From contig DUPH01000307.1 of the NCBI GenBank assembly GCA_012838435.1, positions 1 to 39,273 of the forward strand: a stretch of 39,273 nucleotides of DNA, read 5' to 3'. A model generated the notes under the pieces. The model had not been told where the DNA came from, searched no databases, and saw nothing but the letters and a program-made list of their open reading frames with translations. Made by a program: the position numbers and the translations under genes. The stretch comes from Lentisphaerota bacterium. Its GTDB lineage: Bacteria; Verrucomicrobiota; Kiritimatiellia; RFP12; UBA1067. Of the stretch, positions 24,165-32,459 are shown in pieces (position 1 is the stretch's first letter; the number at the start of each line of letters is the position of its first letter).

Positions 24165-25193
24165 CTATTGTTTGTCTCCCGAGTTGACCATGCGCGCGGC
24201 CAACCGGATCGCGCAGGCGAAACTCGTGGGGGCGGCTTTGCCTTGCCAGGCAATGTCGAATGCCGTACCGTGGTCAGGCGAGGTTCGGATCAGGGGCAGT
24301 CCCAGCGTGACGTTGACGCCGGTATCGAAGGCCGCCATTTTGAAGGGGATCAAACCTTGGTCGTGGTACATGGCCACGTAACCGTCGTAGGGGGACGGCT
24401 GACCGGCGGCCAGCCAAGTGAAAGCGGTGTCCGGCACGAGCGGACCCGACACCGCGAGTCCCTCGGCGCGCGCTGCGGCGATTGCCGGCGCGATGACCTC
24501 GTGTTCTTCATTGCCGAACAGGCAGCCCTCTCCCGCGTGTGGATTCAGCGCCAAGACGGCGATGCGGGGCTGTCCACCCTTGAAGCGCGCGCAGGCGTCG
24601 CAGGTGAGGCGGATCGTATGGAGCAGACCCGGTATTGTGAGCAGGCCGGGCACATCGCGAAGTGCTTCATGGATGGTCGCCAGCGAGACGAACACGCGGT
24701 CGGAATGGAAGGCCATGCACGGCGTCGCGCCGTTGGTCAGGCTGGCGAGCAGTTCAGTGTGGCCCGGCACCTGAATGCCCGCCGCGTGCAGTGCGGCTTT
24801 GTTGATGGGGGCGGTGACCAAGACGTCCGCACGGCCGGTCTGGATGTCGCGGACCGCTTCACAGATCCACGCGTGCGCGTGGCGTCCGCACGCCGCATGC
24901 ACGCGGCCCGGCGTGATGGTCGCGGCCTCGTCAAAGGGGAAGTCGTATAAAATGTGCTTCCCCGTGTTGTGCGCGTCCGCCGCCCGTGTGGGGCCAGAAC
25001 ATATCTGCAACGAACGCGATAGGGTCAGTCCGGCCGATGCGGCGACCCGTTGCAAGATTTCATGGTTGCCGTAAATAAAAAGCTGGCACTGCTCCGCAAT
25101 ATCGGAGTCAGATGCCAGCCGTAAGACCAGTTCCGGGCCGACCCCCGCAGCATCACCGATTGTTACTGCTAAGCGCGGTCGTTTTCCCGGCAT
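24165..25193 (-). CDS. pdxA: 4-hydroxythreonine-4-phosphate dehydrogenase
   Basis: An NAD-dependent, metal-requiring enzyme of the DXP-dependent pyridoxal 5'-phosphate pathway. Motifs: TIGDAAGVGPE (11-21), GHTE with metal ligand His145, LNPHAGE (His219), YDGYVAMYHDQGLIPFK (His277), and NVTLGLPLIRTSPDHGTAFDIA. The 342-aa length is normal. AAGGA lies 7 nt before the ATG. The related PdxA2 group acts on D-threonate/erythronate phosphates, and no pathway neighbours are present to settle this, but the motif set fits PdxA. It is preceded by the CBM48 gene (40-bp gap). Confidence 0.92.
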   Translation of the reverse strand: MPGKRPRLAVTIGDAAGVGPELVLRLASDSDIAEQCQLFIYGNHEILQRVAASAGLTLSRSLQICSGPTRAADAHNTGKHILYDFPFDEAATITPGRVHAACGRHAHAWICEAVRDIQTGRADVLVTAPINKAALHAAGIQVPGHTELLASLTNGATPCMAFHSDRVFVSLATIHEALRDVPGLLTIPGLLHTIRLTCDACARFKGGQPRIAVLALNPHAGEGCLFGNEEHEVIAPAIAAARAEGLAVSGPLVPDTAFTWLAAGQPSPYDGYVAMYHDQGLIPFKMAAFDTGVNVTLGLPLIRTSPDHGTAFDIAWQGKAAPTSFACAIRLAARMVNSGDKQ

Positions 25194-25233
25194 GACTGAT
25201 CCTTTTACACCGATCAGGTGTCGTGCGCGGCAA

Positions 25234-25644
25234 TTAGTCGACGCGCTTCACACTGTTCAGCGTACCATGGTCGTTTTGAACCCAGTCCGGACACTCAGGA
25301 TCTGCACACCATGTCCCGTCGATCACAAACTTGTATTGATACTCGCCGGGGGGGAGTTGGAGCGCGACCACAAAGGTGCCGTCGGCTTTCTTGTCGACCA
25401 TTTTCTTTGCGGTTGGATTCCAGTTGTTGAAACTTCCGGCCAGGAAAACCTTGCTGCCCGGTTCTGCGCGCACGCAGAACACAACACGCTGGTTTTTCGG
25501 GGCCGCCTTCTTTGCCGCGCACTTGGCGGGCGCCTTGGCCGCACATTTGGCGGGCGTCTTTTTCGGTGCCGATTTTGCCAACGGCTTTGCCTGTGGCTTG
25601 GCCGACACCTCAGTTTTCACTGTTTTTTTGGACTTGCTTTTCAT
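25234..25644 (-). CDS. CBM48-type glycogen-binding protein with basic tail
   Basis: A 136-aa protein. Residues 1-52 are Lys/Ala/Pro-rich (with PAKCAAK twice), like histone H1 tails. Residues 54-136 form a CBM48/isoamylase-N-like domain, recognised by VFLAGSFNNWNP, MVDKKADGTFVVALQLPPGEY, QYKFVIDGTW and NDHGTLNSV. No catalytic domain or signal peptide is seen, so it is cytoplasmic and probably binds alpha-glucan. GGAGG is well placed before the ATG. It may recruit other proteins or nucleic acid to glycogen, but this is inferred. Confidence 0.82.
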   Translation of the reverse strand: MKSKSKKTVKTEVSAKPQAKPLAKSAPKKTPAKCAAKAPAKCAAKKAAPKNQRVVFCVRAEPGSKVFLAGSFNNWNPTAKKMVDKKADGTFVVALQLPPGEYQYKFVIDGTWCADPECPDWVQNDHGTLNSVKRVD

Positions 25645-25739
25645 GTTAGCCTCCGTTTCTCTTTCGGATACGGCGATATTATCTATGACCGTACGAAGGA
25701 TGTCAAGGCCGGTGACGGCATTCTAAAAAGCCGTGTAAA

Positions 25740-25798
25740 GCAGCGCTCTGCTTTTTCGTGCGAAGACACGAAGCTCGGGCGAGCGTCTCCGCGAGCCG
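25740..25798 (+). repeat. Diverged family C repeat
   Basis: Follows the same path as 3240-3300 (a GCTCTGCT start, a CGTGCGAAGACACGAAG middle, a GGGCGAG...GCGAGCCG end) but lacks the final CCTTCCGC hairpin. Confidence 0.6.
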
Positions 25799-25808
25799 TA
25801 TAACTTGG

Positions 25809-25836
25809 GCGTTGAACGTTGAACGTTGAGCGTTTC
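25809..25836. repeat. Four heptads (ACGTTGA type)
   Basis: GCGTTGA, ACGTTGA, ACGTTGA and GCGTTTC are consecutive. The preceding TATAACTTGGGCG phrase is also found, with one change, before the array at 29677. Confidence 0.75.
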
Positions 25837-25866
25837 CGATTTTGGTTTTTTAATCGCAACACAGCA

Positions 25867-26208
25867 CTAGTCAGGTCGTTCGTAGTAATATCCGAGGGCC
25901 TTGCCATCTGCGTCAAAGTAGATTTTACAACTTTCAAACGTGTGAAACCAACGTCTGCGGGGGGCAAATGTGATTCTTAAGGCGACCGGAACATGGCTAC
26001 GGAACATTACCGCGTCCCTGCTGATGTGCGCAACACCCCCGGTCTTTATCGACATAACTTCATAGTCAGAAAAGAGGGCATACACTTCATTCGTTGAAAA
26101 GTCGGGGGTCAATTTTGAAGCGGTTTTTAAAACGTCTCCTCGACAACCTGCAAGGAGAAGCAAGCAACCCCAAAGCGGGAGCCAGTGAAGAATGCGCAAA
26201 CGTTTCAT
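25867..26208 (-). CDS. Small lipoprotein of unknown function
   Basis: A 113-aa product with a lipoprotein signal (basic MKRLR, hydrophobic core, lipobox LAGC with Cys22) followed by a roughly 90-residue domain that is not recognised. It ends in FDADGKALGYYYERPD. No good ribosome binding site is seen. The clear lipobox and conserved-looking length support a real gene. The neighbouring lipoprotein at 28906-29445 is unrelated by eye. Confidence 0.65.
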   Translation of the reverse strand: MKRLRILHWLPLWGCLLLLAGCRGDVLKTASKLTPDFSTNEVYALFSDYEVMSIKTGGVAHISRDAVMFRSHVPVALRITFAPRRRWFHTFESCKIYFDADGKALGYYYERPD

Positions 26209-26240
26209 TTTTTCATCGGCAGCCTTTCAAATGTTTCGTC

Positions 26241-26341
26241 AGGGGTTCTGCAAAACCCCTCGTGGCATGGGCGTCCCGCCCATGAAACACGGGCAAGATG
26301 CCCGTGCCACGCCTGCAAGCAAAGGGTTTCGCAAGAACCTC
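26241..26341 (-). repeat. Family A two-hairpin repeat with both outer arms, reverse
   Basis: The core 26262-26310 is the reverse complement of 30799-30847. It is flanked by the outer arms AGGGGTTCTGCAAAACCCCT (from 26241) and AAAGGGTTTCGCAAGAACCT (to 26340), which are imperfect reverse complements of each other. It fills most of the 279-bp gap 26209-26487. The rest of that gap (26342-26487) is AT-richer than its surroundings and shows no supported gene. Confidence 0.88.
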
Positions 26342-26487
26342 AAGCCTATTCTGAATAAACCTTTTACATCCCCACTTCTCCCAGACAAAGCTCTCGCAAT
26401 ACAAAAAATCACCGCCTTCGTCTGGTTCTCCAAGCTTCAACAATCAACAAAAAGAAAAAGATAGATGGCAAGAACGATAAAAAACAG

Positions 26488-28758
26488 TCATTCGATCTTT
26501 GCCGCAGCGAACGCACGGACGATTTCTGCTTCGGACAGATCCGATTCCAACGTCTTCATGTTTTCGGCCTCAAGTGTCGGCAAACCGTTGGGCAGGACGA
26601 GCCGGGCCTTGTCTGCGATATGCCAGTAGGCGACGACCCGCTTGCCGTGCCGTTCGTAGAGGAACGCGCGCACGGGCGTCCATTTGTCGCCCGCCACGTC
26701 AAGCTGTTTCCATTCCACAAGATCGTAGCCGCCTTTGCCATCGTCCACGAGGTGGAACTCACGCGCCGGATCTTTGAGAAGCTCCTTCTGCTCGGGCGTC
26801 AGCCATTTGCGTGCGCGCACATCCTCCCACCGGCGTATCGTCTCGAGAATATCATCCGTTCGCCGATGTTTCTGCAAGGTGCTGAGCGAAAACTGCATCG
26901 TGGCCGGACAATCGAAAGCTGCGGCTTTGCTCGTTCCATATTCCCAGATATCCGGTTGCGTGCCCACAGTGCGTCTTCCGGATCGGAAAAGGCCCTCCTG
27001 CGCAGGAGGCGGCCCGTCGAGCTGTGCAGGCCAGAACCCCCACCATCCGAAGTCGACGCGTGTAAAGTCCTTTGCCAGTCGCTGCGCCGCGGCATACGGG
27101 TACTCGATGATCTTCTGCTTGAAGATCTCCGGCCCGAACACGTCGAAGGCATTCGCGCCGCTCTGGAAATGCCAGCCGAAGTGGCTCTTGGCACACCCTT
27201 GGGTGAAGAGCGGCGCCTTGCCCGACTGCGCCGTACACGCATTCACGCAGCGATACTGCGAAAGCGAGATGTTGACCGTACAGGGCGTGTTCGCGTTCTC
27301 CGAACCGTCGAAGTAGAGGAAGTCGAGCCCGCACCTGTAGATGGCAGCGATCTTTTCGGCGATTTCATCCTGCAATGAGGAGTCCTGGTTGACGTAACTC
27401 GAAACGGCCCCAGCCTCGCTGATGCCCAGCACGCCGCCGATCTCGCCGAGCGGATGGGCCTTCGCGTGGGTGCCGAAGTGCCGGCGCTTCACGCCGGTAA
27501 ACTTGTAGGGCCGCGTCGTGGTGTAGCCCTCGTACGAGAGCACCTCGGTGCCGAACTTGAGGACGCGGCACTTCGGATGCATCGGCGCGGCGACGGGGTT
27601 CTCCTCGACGAAGACTTCGCATGGCTCTTCCGAGAGCGGCAGCGGCCTCGCGAGCGTGAAGTGTTTGACGAGTGCCAGCCGGTGGTCGGCCTCGGGCGTC
27701 ACGTAGGAACTCGTGATACCGATGAACGTCTGCAACGTGTGCAGGCCGACCGAAATACCCTCGTCGTGGAAGCGCTTCAGGGCGGCCGTGAGCTTCGCCT
27801 CGTCCCAGCCGTTGTCCCACCTGTAGTCCGGCAACTCATGCCAGCCCTTGGCTTTGACGATGCCGGAATAGTAGACGAGCAACATGCGGAAGCCGCCTTT
27901 CTTCAGATAGGAGAGGAGCGCGTCGACGTTCTCGGGCTTGAAATCGCCATGCGTCCAGTAGAGCGACGCATTGAGGCGGCTGTCGCGGCGGCTTTGCACA
28001 CCGCGCGGCAGGCCGAGATCGCGCTCCACGGCGTCGATCTGGTCCAGGAAGCGCTCCCTCTGCGATTCGACGGCGAGGACGGCGACGCCGTTCGTGATGC
28101 CGAAGTCTTTGAGCGACTCGACGGTCAGCTTGCGGAAGCCCCAGCGCTTCTCGTTGTCCACATCCATGTACGGCGTGCCGCCGATGACACCGACGAAGGC
28201 GTGGTCGTCCCACATCACGTTCAGCCAATCGCCGAAGTTCGCGCGGTCCTTCACCGGCAACTGCAAGAGCCGGAACGAATCGATCGGCGGCACGTCCAGG
28301 TTCCAGTGATAGTACTGGTGCTCATCCGTCGTGTTTGATATGAGCCGCTCGGGCCTGAACGTCGCATACCCGGCCTCCGTCTCGGTCACGCGCACGGCGA
28401 CCTGATAGGGTGCCGTCTCGAAGCCGATGAAAATGAGATCACCTTCGCGCCTGACCCGGTTCGCCGGGTATGTCGTGCGCTTCGCCTGCTGCACGAGGCG
28501 GATCTCGTTGTTGAAGGGCCGGATCTGCGTCGACGCGAAGACCGGAAGCCCCTCGCGCGGCTCAAGCATCTCCTCACCCGTCGCCTTCACGATCAGCGAC
28601 TTGGCGGTGGCATCCGGATTGATGACGAGCCTGAACGTCTTCGTCTCGACCGTGACGGGCGTCGTCCCGTCGAAAGGCGTCTTCGGCATGTCCTCAGCGC
28701 ACACGGAAAATGCCACAATCGCCCCGAGCACCAAATACAATCTGTGATTCATCGTCAT
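26488..28758 (-). CDS. Secreted TIM-barrel glycosidase-like protein
   Basis: A 756-aa exported protein. The ATG at 28758 has GGAG 8 nt upstream and opens a signal peptide (about 1-21, ending SVCA). An N-terminal beta-rich region (about 30-250) is followed by a region with barrel-like features: LNASLYWTHGDFKPENVDALLSYLK, DEGISVGLHTLQTFIG, and CGLDFLYFDGSE (477-487). The last resembles the beta-strand carrying the nucleophile Asp in GH27/31/36-type enzymes. The longer frame to 28872 has no support. It is not assignable to a GH family by eye; an alpha-glycosidase-like role in polysaccharide breakdown is inferred. Confidence 0.72.
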   Translation of the reverse strand: MTMNHRLYLVLGAIVAFSVCAEDMPKTPFDGTTPVTVETKTFRLVINPDATAKSLIVKATGEEMLEPREGLPVFASTQIRPFNNEIRLVQQAKRTTYPANRVRREGDLIFIGFETAPYQVAVRVTETEAGYATFRPERLISNTTDEHQYYHWNLDVPPIDSFRLLQLPVKDRANFGDWLNVMWDDHAFVGVIGGTPYMDVDNEKRWGFRKLTVESLKDFGITNGVAVLAVESQRERFLDQIDAVERDLGLPRGVQSRRDSRLNASLYWTHGDFKPENVDALLSYLKKGGFRMLLVYYSGIVKAKGWHELPDYRWDNGWDEAKLTAALKRFHDEGISVGLHTLQTFIGITSSYVTPEADHRLALVKHFTLARPLPLSEEPCEVFVEENPVAAPMHPKCRVLKFGTEVLSYEGYTTTRPYKFTGVKRRHFGTHAKAHPLGEIGGVLGISEAGAVSSYVNQDSSLQDEIAEKIAAIYRCGLDFLYFDGSENANTPCTVNISLSQYRCVNACTAQSGKAPLFTQGCAKSHFGWHFQSGANAFDVFGPEIFKQKIIEYPYAAAQRLAKDFTRVDFGWWGFWPAQLDGPPPAQEGLFRSGRRTVGTQPDIWEYGTSKAAAFDCPATMQFSLSTLQKHRRTDDILETIRRWEDVRARKWLTPEQKELLKDPAREFHLVDDGKGGYDLVEWKQLDVAGDKWTPVRAFLYERHGKRVVAYWHIADKARLVLPNGLPTLEAENMKTLESDLSEAEIVRAFAAAKIE

Positions 28759-28905
28759 TCTTTTCACTCCGGTTTTACATAGTTGCCCCCGACTGCGCAT
28801 ACACCCAACACGCGCTCGACTCGCATGCCTCCTGTCACCAACCGATTGCAACCGCTCTCTGCCCAGTGTCAAACTGCGCCCCTATAGAACTCGACGCCCC
28901 ACTTC

Positions 28906-29445
28906 TCACGGATATCTTTCATATATTTCGTGCCAAGCCGCATCATTATTGCCTAGTTCCTCAGACTCCGCACGGGAACGTATTTTGGTATCTAGTCTAA
29001 CGGCGATGCCTGTCGCAGTCATGATTTCATTTGTCAACGTTGTGTAGAACTTCTCGGGATTGCTGTTCTCGAGAAGGAACGTATTCTTGGCATTGGTTCC
29101 TTCCATTACCCCAATATCTGCCGACTCCGGAAAGTATGCCAAGACCCACCATTGGCCGCCGCGCAACCTGATGTCCACACGATTGACACGGCTGAGATGC
29201 GGCTTAGGAGAAACTACATATTCACCGCCATCTGGAAATGCGGCCCGCAGACGAGCCAGCCGTTCCCGATCAGCGCTGTGCCAACTTCGCGGTCTCAGCT
29301 TGTCATGTTCGCGCTCCAAGTAAACAACCCGGATGAACTCCCATTGACGCTCTTTTATCTTGGGGTAGAGGCATCCGGTGAGCATGGGCATCACCAGAAT
29401 GCACGCTGCGCACACGCAACACAAATGTTTGACCATGTTTTGCAT
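28906..29445 (-). CDS. Lipoprotein of unknown function
   Basis: A 179-aa product with a signal ending in the lipobox LTGC (Cys25). A domain of about 150 residues follows, with the pattern RQWEFIRVVYLEREHDKLRP, RVDIRLRGGQWWVLAYFPE, and a C-terminal WHEIYERYP. It is not recognised. AGGAGG stands 5 nt before the ATG, a strong start. It lies 147 bp upstream of the glycosidase-like gene on the same strand and could share a transcript. Confidence 0.75.
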   Translation of the reverse strand: MQNMVKHLCCVCAACILVMPMLTGCLYPKIKERQWEFIRVVYLEREHDKLRPRSWHSADRERLARLRAAFPDGGEYVVSPKPHLSRVNRVDIRLRGGQWWVLAYFPESADIGVMEGTNAKNTFLLENSNPEKFYTTLTNEIMTATGIAVRLDTKIRSRAESEELGNNDAAWHEIYERYP

Positions 29446-29600
29446 CTGTCCTCCTGACTGCTGACAACCGCACTCTCGATTTCTCGGATGTCGCGGGCTT
29501 GAGCAACATCAAACCGCCAGCTTTTCATACGAATCGTCGTTTCAAGTCAAGCGGAGTAATCGGGTGGCGACAGGGGGCATGCGAGTTTAGTGCGTGGTTT

Positions 29601-29662
29601 GCTCCCGACTCTCTGCTTTCCTTTTCACCAGAAACGCATGATCTTCGCACATCCCTGTCACT
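29601..29662 (-). repeat. 63-bp dispersed repeat, copy 2 (reverse)
   Basis: Reverse complement of 10235-10297 with a few changes. As at the first locus it is directly bordered by heptad DNA on the AGTGA side. The gap 29446-29953 contains this copy, the heptad array and an AT-rich stretch (29760-29850), but no gene. Confidence 0.85.
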
Positions 29663-29676
29663 TGCCTATAACTTGA

Positions 29677-29760
29677 GCGTTAAAAGTTGAGCGTTGAGCG
29701 TTAAACGTTTTTAACTCAGAACGCTGAACGTCGAACGCTGAACTCTGAAGTCGAATACTC
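29677..29760. repeat. Array of 12 in-register heptads
   Basis: Twelve consecutive 7-mers, from GCGTTAA, AAGTTGA, GCGTTGA through a T-run (29708-29712) to GAACGCT, GAACGTC, GAACGCT, then AATACTC. It matches 10551-10613 unit by unit apart from a few units, so the two are copies of one element. Confidence 0.85.
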
Positions 29761-29859
29761 CTTGTCTATAACTTACACGATCAAATTTATCCTCATTTAC
29801 ATTCCCGTGCGAAGCGCGGGCGGCGGGCTAACCGATTACATTTTCTCACCAATCGCGGG

Positions 29860-29889
29860 TTGCCGTTTGGGGGTCAGGTCTGATACGAT
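29860..29889 (+). promoter_or_regulatory. Weak promoter candidate for the outer-membrane protein gene
   Basis: TTGCCG (29860-29865), 18 bp, then TACGAT (29884-29889). Each box matches the consensus at four of six positions. The leader would be about 60 nt. Confidence 0.22.
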
Positions 29890-29953
29890 CATGCGGTCGG
29901 TGGAACCTTGCGGACGGAAGGCGATTGAGATCCGGCAGGTGGGGGGACAAGAG

Positions 29954-30751
29954 ATGTTGATGAAGACATGGATGATGATAGCGGCGCTGGCGGTGGCAAC
30001 GGGCCTGATGGCACAGGAGGCACCGGTTGTCGCGCAAGGGGAGCGTGCGGAGGCCGGATGGGGGATGGACGCTGCGGCGGATCTGTTCTCGGCCTATGTC
30101 TGGCGCGGAGGCGTGTACAATGATCGCCCGGTCTTTCAGCCTGCGGCCAAGCTGACCTACGCCGCAGCGGAGTACGGCACGTTCGGTGCCGGGTTCTGGA
30201 GCAATTTCGACCTGACCGACCGCAATGGCCAGGTGGCCGGCGGCGGATTGAATGAGATTGACTACCAGCTCTTTTACAAGATCGACGCGGGGGATGTCGC
30301 GTTGGAGATCGGGCATGTCTGGTACACCTTTCCGCGTGCGAACGGTCCGGACTATCGACCCAGTACGCGTGAGGTTTACCTGTATGCGGCTTACAACAGT
30401 GATTGGGTCACGCCGTTCGCCAACTTGGCATACGACTACGGGAACTATGACGGCTTTTACCTGAGCGTTGGCCTCAACAAGGAGGTCGCGCTTACCGATC
30501 AACTCACGCTGGGCGCGGAGATGTCGCTGGGCGCAGGCGATGATGACTACATGACGTATGTCGGAACCGACGACGCGGGGCTGATGGATTTCAATGCGGC
30601 GGTCTATGCGGATTTCGCGCTGACCGATTCGGTGTCGGTCGGTGGTCGTGTCGCGTGGATGTCGCTGGTCGATAGTGACGCGCGTGACGCGACGCCGTAT
30701 TGGGATGAGGATATTCTGTGGGGCGGCCTCTCGGTGTCGGCCGTTTTTTAA
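29954..30751 (+). CDS. Outer-membrane beta-barrel protein
   Basis: A 265-aa product. A signal peptide ([19 protein letters not shown] region) leads into alternating beta strands with aromatic girdles and a final Phe (VSAVF), the usual mark of an outer-membrane barrel. The motif [21 protein letters not shown] resembles the first strands of the TIGR02001/Gcw_chp family. The ATG at 29954 is used, with GGGGGGA about 6 nt upstream; the Met at 29960 is nearly equivalent. The longer frame from 29762 crosses non-coding sequence. Substrate unknown; it stands alone before the superoxide dismutase gene. Confidence 0.78.
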   Translation: MLMKTWMMIAALAVATGLMAQEAPVVAQGERAEAGWGMDAAADLFSAYVWRGGVYNDRPVFQPAAKLTYAAAEYGTFGAGFWSNFDLTDRNGQVAGGGLNEIDYQLFYKIDAGDVALEIGHVWYTFPRANGPDYRPSTREVYLYAAYNSDWVTPFANLAYDYGNYDGFYLSVGLNKEVALTDQLTLGAEMSLGAGDDDYMTYVGTDDAGLMDFNAAVYADFALTDSVSVGGRVAWMSLVDSDARDATPYWDEDILWGGLSVSAVF

Positions 30752-30767
30752 CACGCAGACAGATAAC

Positions 30768-30870
30768 AGGGGCTCTTGCAAACCCCTTGCTCGCAGGTGT
30801 GGCACGGGCATCTTGCCCGTGTTTCATGGGCGGGACGCCCATGCCACGAGCGGGGGGGGCAAGGCCCTTA
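30768..30870 (+). repeat. Family A two-hairpin repeat with both outer arms
   Basis: The left arm begins AGGGGCTCTTGCAAACCCC at 30768. The core 30799-30847 has hairpins CACGGGCA-TCT-TGCCCGTG and CATGGGCG-GGA-CGCCCATG between GTGGCA and TGCCAC. The right arm (30848-30870) is diverged, with a G-run. It lies between the outer-membrane protein gene and the superoxide dismutase gene. Confidence 0.88.
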
Positions 30871-30896
30871 ACAAGCTGGAAAGAAAGGATGAGATC

Positions 30897-31643
30897 ATGA
30901 ATCAAGCGAATCTCTCACGTTTATGCACGGTGTCGCGCCGGACCTTCATGGTGGCGGCTGCGGGCGCGGCGGCGGGTTGCGCGACTGCACCCAAGGGTGC
31001 TTGCCGTGCGGCGGCTGGTGCGCCGATTGCACTGCCGCCGTTGCCGTATGGTCAGGACGCGCTGGCACCGCAGATATCGGCGCAGACGTTGAGCTTCCAC
31101 TATGGTAAGCACCATCAGGGGTATGTGAACACCCTCAACAAGCTGTTGCCGGATTCGCCCTTCGCGGGGCAGTCGTTGGAGGCGGTGGTCTGTGCGACGG
31201 CCGGAAGTGCGGAGCACACGGCGATCTTCAACAATGCGGCGCAGGTCTGGAACCACACCTTTTACTGGAAGTCGCTGGCGCCGGCCGGCAGCGGCGGCGC
31301 ACCGTCGGCAGAACTGGCTGCGGCGATCAATGCGGCCTTCGGCTCATTGGATGCCTGTAAAAAGGCGCTGTCCGATGCGGCGCTGACCCAGTTCGGCAGC
31401 GGTTGGGCTTGGCTTGTGGCGAAGCAAGGCGCGGTCAGCGTGGTCAAGACGCCGAACGCCGAGACGCCATTTACGCAGAAAGGTACCACGCCACTGCTGA
31501 CCATCGACGTATGGGAGCACGCCTACTATCTGGACTGGCAGAACCGCCGCGCGGATTATGTGAAGGCCGTGCTGGACAAATTGATGAACTGGTCCTTTGC
31601 CTCCGCAAACTATGCAGCCGCTCAAAATGAAAAATCCTGCTAA
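30897..31643 (+). CDS. Fe-type superoxide dismutase exported as a Tat lipoprotein
   Basis: A 248-aa Fe/Mn-family superoxide dismutase. The N-terminus has SRRTFM (13-18), a twin-arginine motif, then a lipobox AAGC (Cys28). Metal ligands are His68 (in FHYGKHH), His120 (in WNHTFYW), Asp204 and His208 (in IDVWEHAYY). The [14 protein letters not shown] stretch with Gln116 is the iron-enzyme pattern. The ATG at 30897 has AAGGA 8 nt upstream; the frame open upstream to 30642 overlaps the repeat and the previous gene. The enzyme would be folded with its metal, exported and membrane-anchored, protecting the periplasm against superoxide. Confidence 0.88.
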   Translation: MNQANLSRLCTVSRRTFMVAAAGAAAGCATAPKGACRAAAGAPIALPPLPYGQDALAPQISAQTLSFHYGKHHQGYVNTLNKLLPDSPFAGQSLEAVVCATAGSAEHTAIFNNAAQVWNHTFYWKSLAPAGSGGAPSAELAAAINAAFGSLDACKKALSDAALTQFGSGWAWLVAKQGAVSVVKTPNAETPFTQKGTTPLLTIDVWEHAYYLDWQNRRADYVKAVLDKLMNWSFASANYAAAQNEKSC

Positions 31644-32319
31644 ACAATCGGTCTCGGGACGTGTCGGGATTCACATCCGCAACCGGCTGGTGTCGGGTTT
31701 GCTGGTGTTGATCCCGCTCGTGATCACTGTATTCATCCTGCGTCTGCTGTTCAACTGGCTGACTGCCTTTGCCCGGCCGCTGCTGCGCCCTTGGCTGGGC
31801 GAGGTAAGCGAGACGGTCTTGGCCTTGATCGCGTTGGTGGTGACGGTGGCGGGCCTGTATGTAGTCGGGGTGGTGACCACGCACTTTATCGGGCGTCGCC
31901 TGATCCAGTTCGGCGAGGGCGTGCTGTTGCGCCTGCCGATTGTGAAAACCATTTACTCCGCCTCCAAGCAGGTGGTGGACGCCTTCTCCGTGGGCAGCAA
32001 GACGACGTTCGAAGCGGTGGTGGTGGTGGAGTACCCGCGACGCGGCACCTATACCATCGGTTTCGTGACGGGGACCATCATCGATCCCAACGAGCGGAAG
32101 CTCTATGCGGTTTTTGTGGCCACGACGCCGAATCCGACCTCCGGTTTTCTGATCCTGTTTCCCGAGGAGGACGTCTGCTTTACTGACATCCCGGTGGAAG
32201 ACGGCGTCAAGATGATCGTCTCGGGGGGCATGCTGGCACCGAAGCGTTTCGGCCACCGGGTACGCGAACCGGAGCCGGAGCCAGAGAATACAAGTTGTTC
32301 CTCACACGAGGGGCACTAA
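31627..32319 (+). CDS. DUF502 family membrane protein
   Basis: A 230-aa protein with two N-terminal membrane helices ([18 protein letters not shown] and the [18 protein letters not shown] region) followed by a soluble domain. Family marks: [52 protein letters not shown]. Function of the family is unknown. The start is uncertain: the ATG at 31627 overlaps the superoxide dismutase gene by 17 bp, with ATG 31612 and TTG 31597 as alternatives, none with a clear ribosome binding site. The overlap suggests coupling to the dismutase. Confidence 0.82.
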   Translation: MKNPAKQSVSGRVGIHIRNRLVSGLLVLIPLVITVFILRLLFNWLTAFARPLLRPWLGEVSETVLALIALVVTVAGLYVVGVVTTHFIGRRLIQFGEGVLLRLPIVKTIYSASKQVVDAFSVGSKTTFEAVVVVEYPRRGTYTIGFVTGTIIDPNERKLYAVFVATTPNPTSGFLILFPEEDVCFTDIPVEDGVKMIVSGGMLAPKRFGHRVREPEPEPENTSCSSHEGH

Positions 32320-32398
32320 GGATTTGTGATTTGAGATTTGCGCTGCTCTGGTTTCCTCTCACAGAGACGCAGGGGGCTTTTTTAGGGCAGGGCTGGCT

Positions 32399-32426
32399 GC
32401 AAGTCGCAAGTCGCGGGTCGCGGGAC
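32399..32426. repeat. Four heptads (GCAAGTC type), second locus
   Basis: The same ordered series as 3163-3190, within a block (32304-32456) that parallels 3065-3230. Confidence 0.8.
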
Positions 32427-32456
32427 TTATTGCGACCACTGAGTGGTCGCAATAAG
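32426..32456. terminator. Perfect 14-bp hairpin between convergent genes
   Basis: CTTATTGCGACCAC, loop TGA, GTGGTCGCAATAAG. It sits between the DUF502 gene (plus) and pgpA (minus, stop at 32460), where a bidirectional terminator would be expected. Short A/T ends on both stem arms fit weak termination in both directions. A decayed version is at about 3200-3227. Confidence 0.6.
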
Positions 32457-32459
32457 CGA

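Noticed and set aside
26213-26443. 76-codon minus-strand frame starting with TTG
   Set aside because: Its second half is the translated family A repeat, and no ribosome binding site is present. A small remnant gene in 26342-26443 cannot be excluded but is not supported.
27454-28338. 294-codon plus-strand frame
   Set aside because: Antisense to the glycosidase-like gene and without recognisable features.
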